From Actinomycetota bacterium (lineage in GTDB: Bacteria > Actinomycetota > Acidimicrobiia > Acidimicrobiales > Ilumatobacteraceae), in contig JAUSLV010000018.1 in the NCBI GenBank assembly GCA_030645495.1, positions 582,109 to 646,108 of the forward strand: a stretch of DNA of 64,000 nt, written 5' to 3'. Of this stretch, positions 1-8,125 are shown piece by piece. Both the position numbers and the translations under genes were made by a program. Position 1 is the first letter of the stretch; each line of letters opens with the position of its first letter. Under the pieces are notes generated by a model. The model ran no database searches. It saw nothing but the letters and a program-made list of their open reading frames with translations, and was not told the DNA's origin.

Positions 1-415
1 CCCACCGGCAGGCGATGTCGTCGTCGGGGTCCCACTCATGGCTGACGCTGAAACACAGCCCCGACGGCTCGGGGAAGTAGAACCCGTGCCCCACGCCGGC
101 CGGGATCAGCAGCGCATGGGTCATCGGCTGAAGATCGATCGTGCGCACCGTGCCGAGCGTGGGCGACGCGGCGCGTAGGTCGCGCAATCCCACCCGCATC
201 GACCCGGTGAGCAGCATCAGCAGATCGGTGTGGCGCGGGTGAACGTGAAATCCGCGCATCACGTTCGCAGTGTTGTGCAGGTAGTTCCACTGCACCGGCC
301 TGAACTCGGTGTTCCAGCCCGACCGAAACAGCTCGACGAACCCGCCGCGCTCGTCGTGAACCGGGTGAAGCGCATGGATCCGCACCCCTTCGATGTCCGT
401 CACGGGTGCCGTCAC
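1..415 (-). CDS. dTDP-4-dehydrorhamnose 3,5-epimerase-like protein (C-terminus cut by window edge)
   Basis: RmlC-type cupin. Enzymes of this family epimerise C3 and C5 of dTDP-4-keto-6-deoxyglucose in dTDP-rhamnose synthesis. The visible 138 residues carry the family landmarks: an early DERGGFVELFR segment, NVMRGFHVHP (family RGLHxQ, with the active-site His), a central SPTLGT stretch, and IPAGVGHGFYFPE, the usual IPxGxAHGF. The frame is open at base 1, so the C-terminal third lies outside. The GTG start overlaps the upstream oxidoreductase stop as GTGA, so translation is probably coupled. With manA upstream the context is sugar-nucleotide or surface-polysaccharide synthesis. The His pair differs slightly from classical RmlC, so another 3,5-epimerase or isomerase specificity is possible. 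Confidence 0.75.
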   Translation of the reverse strand, partial: MTAPVTDIEGVRIHALHPVHDERGGFVELFRSGWNTEFRPVQWNYLHNTANVMRGFHVHPRHTDLLMLLTGSMRVGLRDLRAASPTLGTVRTIDLQPMTHALLIPAGVGHGFYFPEPSGLCFSVSHEWDPDDDIACRW

Positions 416-1311
416 GTGGTCATCGTACTGTGCAGTGCGGCGATGATCTCGACGACCGCGAGGCCGTCGGCGGCTGTCGTCGCCGGCGGCGCTCCACCGA
501 GCAGGTAGTCGCGAAACACGCGCAGCTCACGTACCAGTGGGTACTCGGCCGACACTTCGAGGAGTTCGTCGTCGAACTGGACGTGGGCGGCATACGCGCC
601 GTCGAGCACGGCGCGTCCGCGTGTGCCCATCACAGTGATCGTGCGCGTGACGGGACCGGGAGCGGTGCACACCCGCCAGCGATGCAGGGGGCCCGAGGCC
701 CACGAGCTCTCGGCGACCAGGTCGATGCCGCCGGACGACTCGATCATTCTGCCGGAGGTGCGCTGCGGCCAACTCCCCACGATGCTGCGGCCGATCGAGA
801 GCTCGTGCGGTGCCAGCAGCCACTCATCGTCGATGTCGGTCGCCGGAACGGAACTGCCCAACCGCTCGGACTGGATGGTCACGAGTGTGCCGAGGCGACC
901 GCTGCCGACGGCCGCGGCGAGCGCTTCGACACCCGGGTGGTAGTGCCACTTGTGCATCACGAAGACTCGCTGGCCGTGCGCTGCCACCAGCCGACGCGCG
1001 GCCAGCACGTCGGCGCTGAGCGGCTTCTCGACGAACACCGGTAGGCCCATGTCGGCCGCCGCGAAGGCCAGCTCGACGTGCAGTCGAGTGGGCGCTGCAA
1101 CCACCGCGCCGTCGATCGCGGCGAGCTGTCCCGCCTGTTGCAACGAGGGTGCCGCCAGCGCTCCCGCCTGCTCACCACGCTCGCGACCTGCTGCCGTCGG
1201 GTCGACCACGACCACGGTGCAGCCCAGCGTGAGGAGGTCGCGGACGATGTGCACACCCCACCGTCCGCACCCCAGCACAGCGACCGTCGGCCCGCCGGAT
1301 GCAGCGATCAT
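412..1311 (-). CDS. Gfo/Idh/MocA-family NAD(P)-dependent oxidoreductase
   Basis: The 299-residue product begins with a Rossmann dinucleotide fold (VAVLGCGRWGVHIVRDLL). At about residue 90 it has the family EKP motif (VFVEKPLSA), with the conserved Lys that contacts nicotinamide and substrate, and then MHKWHYHP in the C-terminal half. Members oxidise or reduce sugars and sugar nucleotides. The substrate cannot be read from sequence, but its place between manA and an rmlC-like gene suggests an activated sugar. I chose the ATG that overlaps the manA stop as ATGA. The frame is open 18 codons further upstream, but those codons lie inside manA. Confidence 0.8.
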   Translation of the reverse strand: MIAASGGPTVAVLGCGRWGVHIVRDLLTLGCTVVVVDPTAAGRERGEQAGALAAPSLQQAGQLAAIDGAVVAAPTRLHVELAFAAADMGLPVFVEKPLSADVLAARRLVAAHGQRVFVMHKWHYHPGVEALAAAVGSGRLGTLVTIQSERLGSSVPATDIDDEWLLAPHELSIGRSIVGSWPQRTSGRMIESSGGIDLVAESSWASGPLHRWRVCTAPGPVTRTITVMGTRGRAVLDGAYAAHVQFDDELLEVSAEYPLVRELRVFRDYLLGGAPPATTAADGLAVVEIIAALHSTMTT

Positions 1312-2381
1312 GCGGACGCTTCGGCTGTGCCGGTGTCGCCCTCGGCGATGCGAAACACAGTGCACGGGCCTTCGAGCACGGTCGACTCACCAAGCGCCAA
1401 GTAGGCGGCCTGGCCGCGGCGCAGGGGACCGCTGTCGCCTTCGGTGCACAGCAGCAGCTCGCGGCCGGCTGCGGTGTGCGTCATCCGGCCGGTGACGTCG
1501 AAGCGCCACAGCTCGAACGGTGCATCGGGCGTGGCGTAACGCCAGCGCCCTGGCTGTTCCTCGGTGGCCCGCACGACAGGATCGGCGAGCGGCTCGTAGC
1601 GCAGCACACGCAGCAGCTCGGGCACGTCGACGTGCTTCACGGTGAGGCCGCCGCGCACGACGTTGTCGCTGGCGCCCATGATCTCCACGCCCACGCCGTA
1701 GAGGTACGCGTGCAGGTTGCCCGGCCCGAGGTAGATCGCCTCGCCGGGCATCAGCCGCACGCGGTTCAGCAGCAAGGTGACGGCCACGCTTGGCTCGTCC
1801 GGGTACACGTCGTCGAGCAGCGTCACCAGCGTGGCCTCGGGCGAGTCGTGCAGGCGGCACGCGGCCACGGCCGGGGCCGCCGCGATCGTGCCCTGGTACA
1901 GCCCGGCCACCGTCGCCTGCAGCCCGTCGCGCTGCAACGCCTCGGCCAGCTCGAGAGCACCGACCTCGCGCAACAGCTGCACCGTGGCGGCCACCGGCCG
2001 GAACCCACACAGCGCGTCGAACGGAGAAAGCGCGCACAGCAACTCGGGCTTGGCGAATGGGTCGCGGTACACGCGGCGCGGGTCGGTGAGGGCGATGCCG
2101 GCCTGTTGCTCGCGTGCGAACCCGGCCTGCGCCGTGGCCGTGTCGGGGTGGGTCTGCAGCGACAACGCCTCGCGTGCGGCGAGCACCTTCAGCAGATACG
2201 GCAGTTCGCCCGCCACTGCGGCCAGTGGCGCGCCGTCGGCCGTGGTGGCAGGCCCGCCCGCATGGGTGCCGAGCCACCACTCGGCCCAGGGCAGGCCATC
2301 GGGTTCTTGTCCCAACAGTTGCGGCAGGGCGGTGTGGTCGCCCCACGCGTAGTGCTGCACGATTCCGTGGATCCGTCGCAT
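1308..2381 (-). CDS. manA: mannose-6-phosphate isomerase, class I
   Basis: Interconverts fructose-6-phosphate and mannose-6-phosphate, the entry to GDP-mannose and related sugars. The 357-residue protein has the N-terminal HYAWGDHTALPQLLG block, the metal-ligand segments SLQTHPD and DPFAKPELL, and GPGNLHAYLYG, a Zn-binding His strand typical of type I PMI. The upstream frame extends a further 94 codons, but that extension is Arg-rich and lies antisense over nucS, so I start at MRRIHG. A TAGCGT hexamer lies 7 nt before this ATG, so the transcript is probably leaderless. It is the first gene of a three-gene overlapping operon with the oxidoreductase and the rmlC-like gene. Confidence 0.9.
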   Translation of the reverse strand: MRRIHGIVQHYAWGDHTALPQLLGQEPDGLPWAEWWLGTHAGGPATTADGAPLAAVAGELPYLLKVLAAREALSLQTHPDTATAQAGFAREQQAGIALTDPRRVYRDPFAKPELLCALSPFDALCGFRPVAATVQLLREVGALELAEALQRDGLQATVAGLYQGTIAAAPAVAACRLHDSPEATLVTLLDDVYPDEPSVAVTLLLNRVRLMPGEAIYLGPGNLHAYLYGVGVEIMGASDNVVRGGLTVKHVDVPELLRVLRYEPLADPVVRATEEQPGRWRYATPDAPFELWRFDVTGRMTHTAAGRELLLCTEGDSGPLRRGQAAYLALGESTVLEGPCTVFRIAEGDTGTAEASA

Positions 2382-2388
2382 CCTTCCG

Positions 2389-2394
2389 ACGCTA
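2389..2394 (-). promoter_or_regulatory. -10 hexamer of manA operon (leaderless)
   Basis: TAGCGT on the minus strand ends 7 nt before the manA ATG. The same spacing recurs at many lead genes in this window. Confidence 0.45.
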
Positions 2395-2407
2395 CCTGTG
2401 CGTGGTT

Positions 2408-3067
2408 TCAGAACAGGCGCAGCTCGTCGGGGCGCATGCCGCGCAAGTCGTCGTAGTCGACCTCCACCACGCGGAACCCGCGGGCCTCGGCGAGCACACG
2501 CGCCTGAGGCTTCACGACCTGGGCCACGAACACGCCGCGCACCGCGCCCAGCGACGAATCCAGGTGCAGCCGTTCGATGTAGCGGGCCAGCTGCTCCACC
2601 CCGTCGATGTCGCCTCGGCGCTTCACTTCGATCGCCACCACCTGGCCAGCTGCGTCGCGGCACACGAGGTCGATCGGCCCGATGGCGGTGGGGTACTCGC
2701 GGCGCACCAGCGTGAGGCCGTCCTCGATGGCCTGCGGCGAAGCGGCGAGTAGTGCTTGCAGGTGTGCCTCCACACCGTCCTTCTGCAGGCCGGGGTCGTC
2801 GCCCAGCTCGTGGGCGGTCTCGGTGAGCACCTCCAGCAGCGTGATCGTGAGCGTCTCGCCCTTGGGGTTGACCACCGTCCAGTGGTCGCCGTGGTCGACG
2901 AGCGTGTTGGGTGCGTTCATCCAGTTCAGCGGCTTGTAGGCGCCACCATCGGCGTGGATGGCCACGCAGCCATCGGCTTTCACCATGATCAGGCGCACGG
3001 CCTCGGGCAGGTGGGCATCGAGCCGACCTCGGTAGTCGACAGTGCAGCGGGCAACGACGAGACGCAC
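2408..3067 (-). CDS. nucS: mismatch-specific endonuclease NucS (EndoMS)
   Basis: NucS makes double-strand cuts at mismatches and is the core of the non-canonical mismatch repair of Actinobacteria and some Archaea that lack MutS/MutL. The 219-residue protein has the N-terminal DNA-binding domain ([16 protein letters not shown], then NWMNAPNT) and a RecB-like C-terminal nuclease. The catalytic residues are D133 (GPIDLVC), E147 and K149 (AIEVKRRG). It ends in DELRLF, resembling a sliding-clamp-binding tail. I chose a GTG start because the alignment begins at VRLVVARC; the longer open frame runs over the MFS gene and is a shadow. It lies 11 nt downstream of the MFS stop. Confidence 0.93.
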   Translation of the reverse strand: MRLVVARCTVDYRGRLDAHLPEAVRLIMVKADGCVAIHADGGAYKPLNWMNAPNTLVDHGDHWTVVNPKGETLTITLLEVLTETAHELGDDPGLQKDGVEAHLQALLAASPQAIEDGLTLVRREYPTAIGPIDLVCRDAAGQVVAIEVKRRGDIDGVEQLARYIERLHLDSSLGAVRGVFVAQVVKPQARVLAEARGFRVVEVDYDDLRGMRPDELRLF

Positions 3068-3078
3068 GGGCAGCGACG

Positions 3079-4311
3079 TTACAGCTCGCCGTGGACGATG
3101 TGGCCCAGTTGGCGCCACATGGCGGTGAGGATCAGCGCCGAGCCGACGAACGCGAACCAGAACGGGCCGGTGACGCCCCAGATGCTGGCGACCACGCCGC
3201 CCACGATCGAGCCCACCACGAGGCCGGCCACGACACCGGTGAAATACACCCCGCCGACCCGCCCCTGGTACTCGAGCGGCACGGCACGTTGGCGGATCGA
3301 GGTGGCCGTCGTGCCCCACGAGGCCTCGTGCACGCCGAACACCGTGAACACCACCAGGGCCACGATCGGGGTGCGGGTGATCGCCAGGGTGAGGTGGGTG
3401 GCGGTTTCGATGATCAGGCCCGCGCGCATGATGTTGGCCGGGCCGATCGTGCGCTCGAGGCGGCCATAGATGATCGTGCCGGCGACTCCGCCCACCGCGC
3501 CCGCGGTGGTGAGCAGGCCGAAGCCCACCTCGCCCATGCGCAGCCGCTCGATGGCGTAGAGCACCAGCACCGACCACGCGGCGCCGAACGTGACGTTGAA
3601 CGTGATTGCCGTGAGCGTCAGCGTGCGTATCGGCGGGTGCTGCCACAGCCAGCGCGCGCCGTCGCGGATGTCGTGCCACACGGCGGGCCGTTGTGCCTGG
3701 GCCGGGGGCTGGGTGAGCGCGATGCGGCCGATCAACAACGCCCCCAGAGCGACGGTGACGGCCTGCGCGGCGAACGGCGAGAACATCCCGGCGGCGAACA
3801 GCAGCGCTCCGATCGGCGGGCCTGCCATCCGGTTCAGCGTCAGCGCCCCGAACATCAGCCGCGAGTTCGCCACGCCGATGTCGGCCGGGTCCACCATCAT
3901 CGGCAGCAGTGTCTCGGTGGTGGTGTCGACGAACACCTCGGTCGTGCCGAGCAGGAACATCGCCACCAGCACGACGGCAATGCTCACCGAGTCGGTGGCG
4001 ACGGACATCGTCAGCACCACCAGCACGAAGGTGCGCGCCAGGTTGCCGACGATCACGACTCGGCGCCGGTTGAGGCGGTCGGCGACGACGCCCGCGTACA
4101 CGCTGAACAGCAGCCACGGCAGGCGTTGCAGTACAGCGGCGGCAGCGACCGCAACCGGATCGCGGGTCTGCGAGGCAACGAGCAGCGGCCCGGCCGCAAG
4201 CGCGATGCCGTCGCCCAGGTTGCTGATCCACGACGATGCCAGCAGCCAGCGGAAGCGCGACCCCATCCGAGGCGGGCAGATCCAGTCCACGGCCCGACTC
4301 ACCGGCCGCAC
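3079..4311 (-). CDS. MFS transporter (MFS_3 / enterobactin-exporter-like)
   Basis: The 410-residue integral membrane protein has about 12 hydrophobic segments. The loop 2-3 signature [17 protein letters not shown] is typical of the major facilitator branch that includes EntS-like exporters. The second half repeats the fold ([21 protein letters not shown]). The substrate is unknown. It sits 11 bp upstream of nucS on the same strand, so the two may share a transcript, although no functional link is evident. A structured inverted repeat lies in the leader region (see 4374-4415). Confidence 0.8.
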   Translation of the reverse strand: MRPVSRAVDWICPPRMGSRFRWLLASSWISNLGDGIALAAGPLLVASQTRDPVAVAAAAVLQRLPWLLFSVYAGVVADRLNRRRVVIVGNLARTFVLVVLTMSVATDSVSIAVVLVAMFLLGTTEVFVDTTTETLLPMMVDPADIGVANSRLMFGALTLNRMAGPPIGALLFAAGMFSPFAAQAVTVALGALLIGRIALTQPPAQAQRPAVWHDIRDGARWLWQHPPIRTLTLTAITFNVTFGAAWSVLVLYAIERLRMGEVGFGLLTTAGAVGGVAGTIIYGRLERTIGPANIMRAGLIIETATHLTLAITRTPIVALVVFTVFGVHEASWGTTATSIRQRAVPLEYQGRVGGVYFTGVVAGLVVGSIVGGVVASIWGVTGPFWFAFVGSALILTAMWRQLGHIVHGEL

Positions 4312-4921
4312 GATATCGGTTCAGCGGCTGACGTGATTGCTCATTTCGCTGCAGCATCCACTTCACGGCTTCGTGTCACACGCCCGCCACGAATCTCCGT
4401 GGTCGACGTGTGACAAGACCGATCGAGGCGGACACAGTTGGCGACTCGGCGGGTGATAGACAAGCGTCGGTGGCCGACGATCTGGTGCAACGAAGGCGCG
4501 CCTGATGGGCACGGCCGTGCTCACGTCGGCTGACCGGTCGGAGGTGTGGGGTGTGCTCGGCCTGGTGTGGCTGATGTTGACCCTCGACTGTCCTGTCAAC
4601 TGGAGCATGAGGATCGTCGCCTTGGCCCGGATCAGCAGGTTGCGGCCACCGTGGCCGACGATGCTGGCAAATGGCGTTGCTCCCAGCGATGTTGGTGGCT
4701 TGGCCGATCATCTTGCCGATCGCAATGCTGCCCAGGTTCGCCGCCGAGGCGCCGGACACGCTGGGCTTCGAGCGGGTTTGGTTGGTGCTTGGACGCCGCT
4801 TGGGCGATGACGCTGCCTGGGCTGAGTGTCGCCGAGGGGTGCGTGTCGGGAGCGTGGTGCGACATCGGCGCCGTGAGGTGGGACGACGATGAGGGCCTCC
4901 CTTGATGCCCGTCGACCTGGC
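4312..4921. other. 610-bp intergenic region with no supported gene
   Basis: Open frames of 80-130 codons exist on both strands, but their products are Arg-, His- and Pro-rich or of mixed composition and match nothing I recognise. One minus-strand frame near 4620-4760 encodes a Gly/Ala/Ser/Ile-rich stretch (SGASAANLGSIAIGKMIGQ) that could be a relic or a tiny membrane peptide, but I cannot support it as a gene. A 42-nt compound hairpin lies at 4374-4415. Confidence 0.5.
4374..4415. repeat. compound stem-loop in the leader of the MFS gene
   Basis: Arms TGTCACACG and CGTGTGACA (9 bp, perfect) enclose a second stem CCACG/CGTGG, separated by a symmetric 4x4 internal loop. There is no T-tract on either side, so it is not an obvious terminator. 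It may be an operator or an RNA leader structure for the MFS-nucS unit. Confidence 0.4.
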
Positions 4922-6514
4922 CTAGCGCGCGACGTGGTCGCGCATGCGCTTCTGGATCAGTTCGCGTCGGGCTTGTAGCTCGCGGTAGGTGAGCTGCTCG
5001 GTGGACGAGTCGACGCCGAAGCCGGCCTTCACGCCATCCATGTTCAACTCGACCTTGCTGGCGTCGATGCCGAGGTCGCGGGCCAACCGCTCGCCGTGGC
5101 GTTCGGCGAACATCATCGAGATCTTGGTGATCTCGCCCAGCAGATCCAGGTCGGGGGCCAAGCGGGCCATGGCGCCGTCGAGGAACACCATGTTCTTCAC
5201 GTACAGCATCAGCTCTTTGGGCAGGCGCGCGCCGTAGCCCAGCAGGCTCTTCACCACCCGCTGCACCTCGGCCACCAGCTCTTCGCCCGTGAGCGTGGTG
5301 GGGTCGATCGTGGCCTGGTCGAGCCGCAGATCTTTGATCACCGCATCGAGGTCGGTGTCCATCGGCAGCGCGCCCAGGTCGCGCATCGCGGCCATCTGCC
5401 CCTTCACGTCGTTCGTGGTGGCGCCGATCATCAGCCGCAGGAACGCCAGCCGACGGTCGCCGGTGAGCCTTCCGACGATGCCGAAGTCGAGCAGCGCGGT
5501 GCGGCCGTCGGGCAGCACGAACAGGTTGCCGCCGTGCAGGTCGCCGTGGAACACGCCGTAGACCATCGCGCCTTCCATCAGCGCCACCATCGCCGTGCGC
5601 ACCACTTCCTCGGTGTCGATGCCGGCTTCCTTCATGCCCACCACGTCGTCGAAGTTGAACCCCTGCACGCGCTGCATCACCAGTACGCGGCGAGTGACGA
5701 GCGTGGGGTGCGGGCGGGGCACCACATAGCCGTGGTTGCCCAACTCGTGCAGCATCGCCGCGATGTCGATCATGTTGGCCGCTTCCATGCGGAAGTCGAG
5801 TTCCTCCACGATGGTTTCGGCGAACAGCTCCACCAGCGCCGGAGGGTTGGCCAGCGAGGCAATGGGAATGCGCCCCACGAGGAACGGGGCGATCCACGAC
5901 ATCACCTTCAGGTCGTGGCGCACCAGGCCGGCAACTCGTGGCCGCTGCACCTTCACCACCACCTGCTCGCCGGTGATCAGCGTGGCCGCATGCACCTGGG
6001 CGATCGAGGCCGCGGCGAGGGGAGCGCGCTCGAATACTGCGAACACATCTTCCAGGCGTGCGCCGAGGTCGGCCTCCACCACCGCGCGAACGGCAGCGAA
6101 CGACTCGGCGGGCACCTGGTCGCGGCATTTCTTGAACTCGCTCACCAACTCGGGAGGGAACAACCCTTCACCGCTGGAGATGATCTGGCCGAGCTTGATG
6201 TACGTGGGCCCGAGGCGCTCGGCAGCGCCGCGCAGGCGCTGCGAGATCTCGGCCCGGCCCGCTTCGGCGGTGGGGTAGCTCCCACGACGCTTGCGCCACA
6301 GCCACGGCAGCACCGCGCCGCCGAGTGTGCGTACCACCACCAGCACTCGCCTGCCCGGCGGCAGCTTGCGCTCCTTGGTGAGCGTGGGCACCTCGGCGTG
6401 AGCTGCTGCCCGCAGACGTGGAGCGAGATCGAGCCAGCGGATCGCAGCCCGGTCGAGCGACCAGGGGCCCTCGTCGGTGAATGCGGCCCACTGGCGGTCG
6501 TCGCTGACGGTCAT
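4922..6514 (-). CDS. ABC1/UbiB-family atypical kinase-like protein
   Basis: UbiB-like proteins are membrane-associated atypical kinases or ATPases linked to quinone biosynthesis and lipid handling. The 530-residue protein has the KxGQ block (YIKLGQIISS), an alanine-rich nucleotide loop (APLAAASIAQVH), the VVVKVQRP strand with the core Lys, EELDFRMEA, the catalytic-loop equivalent FHGDLHGGN, and the metal-binding LLDFGIVG. These are hallmark residues of the family. I start at MTVSDD rather than 12 codons upstream because the upstream part falls in the divergent promoter region. In a menaquinone-using bacterium a role in quinone metabolism is plausible but not proven. Confidence 0.85.
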   Translation of the reverse strand: MTVSDDRQWAAFTDEGPWSLDRAAIRWLDLAPRLRAAAHAEVPTLTKERKLPPGRRVLVVVRTLGGAVLPWLWRKRRGSYPTAEAGRAEISQRLRGAAERLGPTYIKLGQIISSGEGLFPPELVSEFKKCRDQVPAESFAAVRAVVEADLGARLEDVFAVFERAPLAAASIAQVHAATLITGEQVVVKVQRPRVAGLVRHDLKVMSWIAPFLVGRIPIASLANPPALVELFAETIVEELDFRMEAANMIDIAAMLHELGNHGYVVPRPHPTLVTRRVLVMQRVQGFNFDDVVGMKEAGIDTEEVVRTAMVALMEGAMVYGVFHGDLHGGNLFVLPDGRTALLDFGIVGRLTGDRRLAFLRLMIGATTNDVKGQMAAMRDLGALPMDTDLDAVIKDLRLDQATIDPTTLTGEELVAEVQRVVKSLLGYGARLPKELMLYVKNMVFLDGAMARLAPDLDLLGEITKISMMFAERHGERLARDLGIDASKVELNMDGVKAGFGVDSSTEQLTYRELQARRELIQKRMRDHVAR

Positions 6515-6589
6515 CCCTGCATGATCGCAGCGAACCCGGCCACTCCGCACCGCGAGCGTCCGATGTCACCACCCGATGAGTTGTGCGGA

Positions 6590-6595
6590 TACGGT
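6590..6595 (+). promoter_or_regulatory. -10 hexamer of the DHA2-type MFS gene (leaderless)
   Basis: TACGGT ends 6 nt before the GTG start at 6602. This spacing favours GTG over the in-frame ATG at 6563. Confidence 0.45.
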
Positions 6596-6601
6596 CGCGG
6601 C

Positions 6602-8068
6602 GTGACCGTTGCCGCGCCAGCTCCCGCCTCCTCGCACGACGAGATGGTGCACGTACTGGGGCGCGACATCGCCTACAAGTGGGTGGTCGCGATCGTGTAC
6701 ATCTCCGCGCTGTTCCTCGATCTGCTCGACACCACCATCATCAATGTGGCCCTGCCCGTCATGCAGAGCGAACTGCACACCACGAAAGTGGAGTGGGTGG
6801 TGCTCGGCTACACGCTCAGCCTGGCGGTCTGGATTCCCACCAGCGGCTGGTTGGGCGATCGCTTCGGCACGAAACGCACGTTCCTGTTCGCGCTCGCGGC
6901 GTTCACCGTGGGGTCTGCCGCCTGCGGCTTCGCGCAGTCGATCGGGCAACTGATCGCGTTCCGCATCCTGCAGGGCGTGGGTGGCGGAATGCTCACCCCG
7001 GTGGGGATCGCGATGCTGTTCCGTGCCTTCCCGCCGGCCGAGCGAGCGAAGGCGTCGACGGTGGTGATGGTGCCGATGCTGGTCGCTCCCGCCCTCGGCC
7101 CGGTGCTCGGCGGCCTGATCACCACCCACTTCGAGTGGCGCTGGATCTTCTGGGTGAATGTGCCCATCGCCGTTGGTGCGCTGTGGTTCGGGTTGCGCAA
7201 CCTGCGCGAGCATCGTGAGCCGTCCGCGCAGGGTTTCGACCTGGCCGGATTCGTGCTGTCCGGCGCCTCACTGGCACTCGTGGTGTTCGCGCTCAGCGAG
7301 GGGTGGCAGTCGGGCTGGACGTCGCCGCTGGTACTCGGCACGGGGGGTGGCGGCCTGCTGTGTGGCGCGCTCACGGTGTTGGTGGAGACGCGTGTGTCGA
7401 ACCCGATGCTCGATCTGCGCCTGTTCGGCAACCGCATGTTCCGCACCTGCAACATCGTCAGCTTCTTCTCCAGCGCCAGTTTCCTCGGTGTCACGTTCGT
7501 GATGCCGTTGTACCTGCAGAACGTGCGCGGGCTGAGCCCGTTGGCCAGCGGCCTCAGCACGTTCCCGCAGGCGCTGGGCGTGATGGGTTCGTCGCTCATC
7601 GCCGGCCGGCTGTACGCCAGGGTCGGCCCGCGGCGGCTGATGGCCGGCGGATTCTTCTCCGCGACGTTGGCCATCGCGCTGTTCATCTCGATCGACGCCA
7701 CCACCGACCTGTGGCTGATTCGCGGGCTGATGCTGCTGCGCGGGTTCTGCATGGGGTTCGCGTTCGTGCCGATGCAGGCGGCGAGCTACGCCACCATCCC
7801 ACCGGCACAGAACGGGCGAGCGTCGTCGCTGTTCTCCACGCAGCGCCAAGTGGGTATCAGCTTCGGCGTCGCTGTGTTGGCCAGCATTCTGGCCTCGTTC
7901 GGCGCGATGACGCCGTACGCGTTCCTCTCCGACGTGCCGAGGGCGCTCGCCGGTGTGCGGTGGGCCTTCGCTGCTGCGGTGGTGGTTGCGCTGATCGCCG
8001 CGGTCGGCGCGCTCTTCATTCGCGACGAGGAAGCGAAGGCGACGATGGCGGCTCGCGCTCGCAGTTGA
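6602..8068 (+). CDS. MFS multidrug efflux transporter, DHA2 family (14 TM)
   Basis: The 488-residue membrane protein has the DHA2 signature: the TM1 motif LDTTIINVALP (motif D1), motif A after TM2 (GWLGDRFGTKRTF), and the antiporter motif C region in TM5 (MLVAPALGPVLGG). About 14 hydrophobic segments fit the EmrB/QacA group of proton-drug antiporters. A longer N-terminal frame exists but lies antisense over the UbiB-like gene. ATG 6563 is an alternative start that would add 13 residues. The gene is divergent from the kinase-like gene with an 87-bp gap. The drug specificity is unknown. Confidence 0.88.
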   Translation: MTVAAPAPASSHDEMVHVLGRDIAYKWVVAIVYISALFLDLLDTTIINVALPVMQSELHTTKVEWVVLGYTLSLAVWIPTSGWLGDRFGTKRTFLFALAAFTVGSAACGFAQSIGQLIAFRILQGVGGGMLTPVGIAMLFRAFPPAERAKASTVVMVPMLVAPALGPVLGGLITTHFEWRWIFWVNVPIAVGALWFGLRNLREHREPSAQGFDLAGFVLSGASLALVVFALSEGWQSGWTSPLVLGTGGGGLLCGALTVLVETRVSNPMLDLRLFGNRMFRTCNIVSFFSSASFLGVTFVMPLYLQNVRGLSPLASGLSTFPQALGVMGSSLIAGRLYARVGPRRLMAGGFFSATLAIALFISIDATTDLWLIRGLMLLRGFCMGFAFVPMQAASYATIPPAQNGRASSLFSTQRQVGISFGVAVLASILASFGAMTPYAFLSDVPRALAGVRWAFAAAVVVALIAAVGALFIRDEEAKATMAARARS

Positions 8069-8112
8069 GGGCGCGAGTGCGGTCAAGGGCGCGGGCCGGC
8101 AGGTGGCGCGCC

Positions 8113-8118
8113 TAGGGT
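8113..8118 (+). promoter_or_regulatory. -10 hexamer of the M16 peptidase gene (leaderless)
   Basis: TAGGGT ends 7 nt before ATG 8126. It overlaps the alternative in-frame GTG at 8117, which argues for the ATG as the start. Confidence 0.45.
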
Positions 8119-8125
8119 GCGATCC

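Noticed and set aside
4376..4905. Several 80-130-codon frames on both strands
   Set aside because: Unusual amino acid composition, no recognisable domain, and mutually overlapping; none could be preferred.
5096..6601. 990-codon open frame extending the DHA2 transporter far upstream
   Set aside because: The extra ~500 residues are His/Arg/Gln-rich and lie antisense to the intact UbiB-like gene. The transporter alignment begins near the GTG at 6602.
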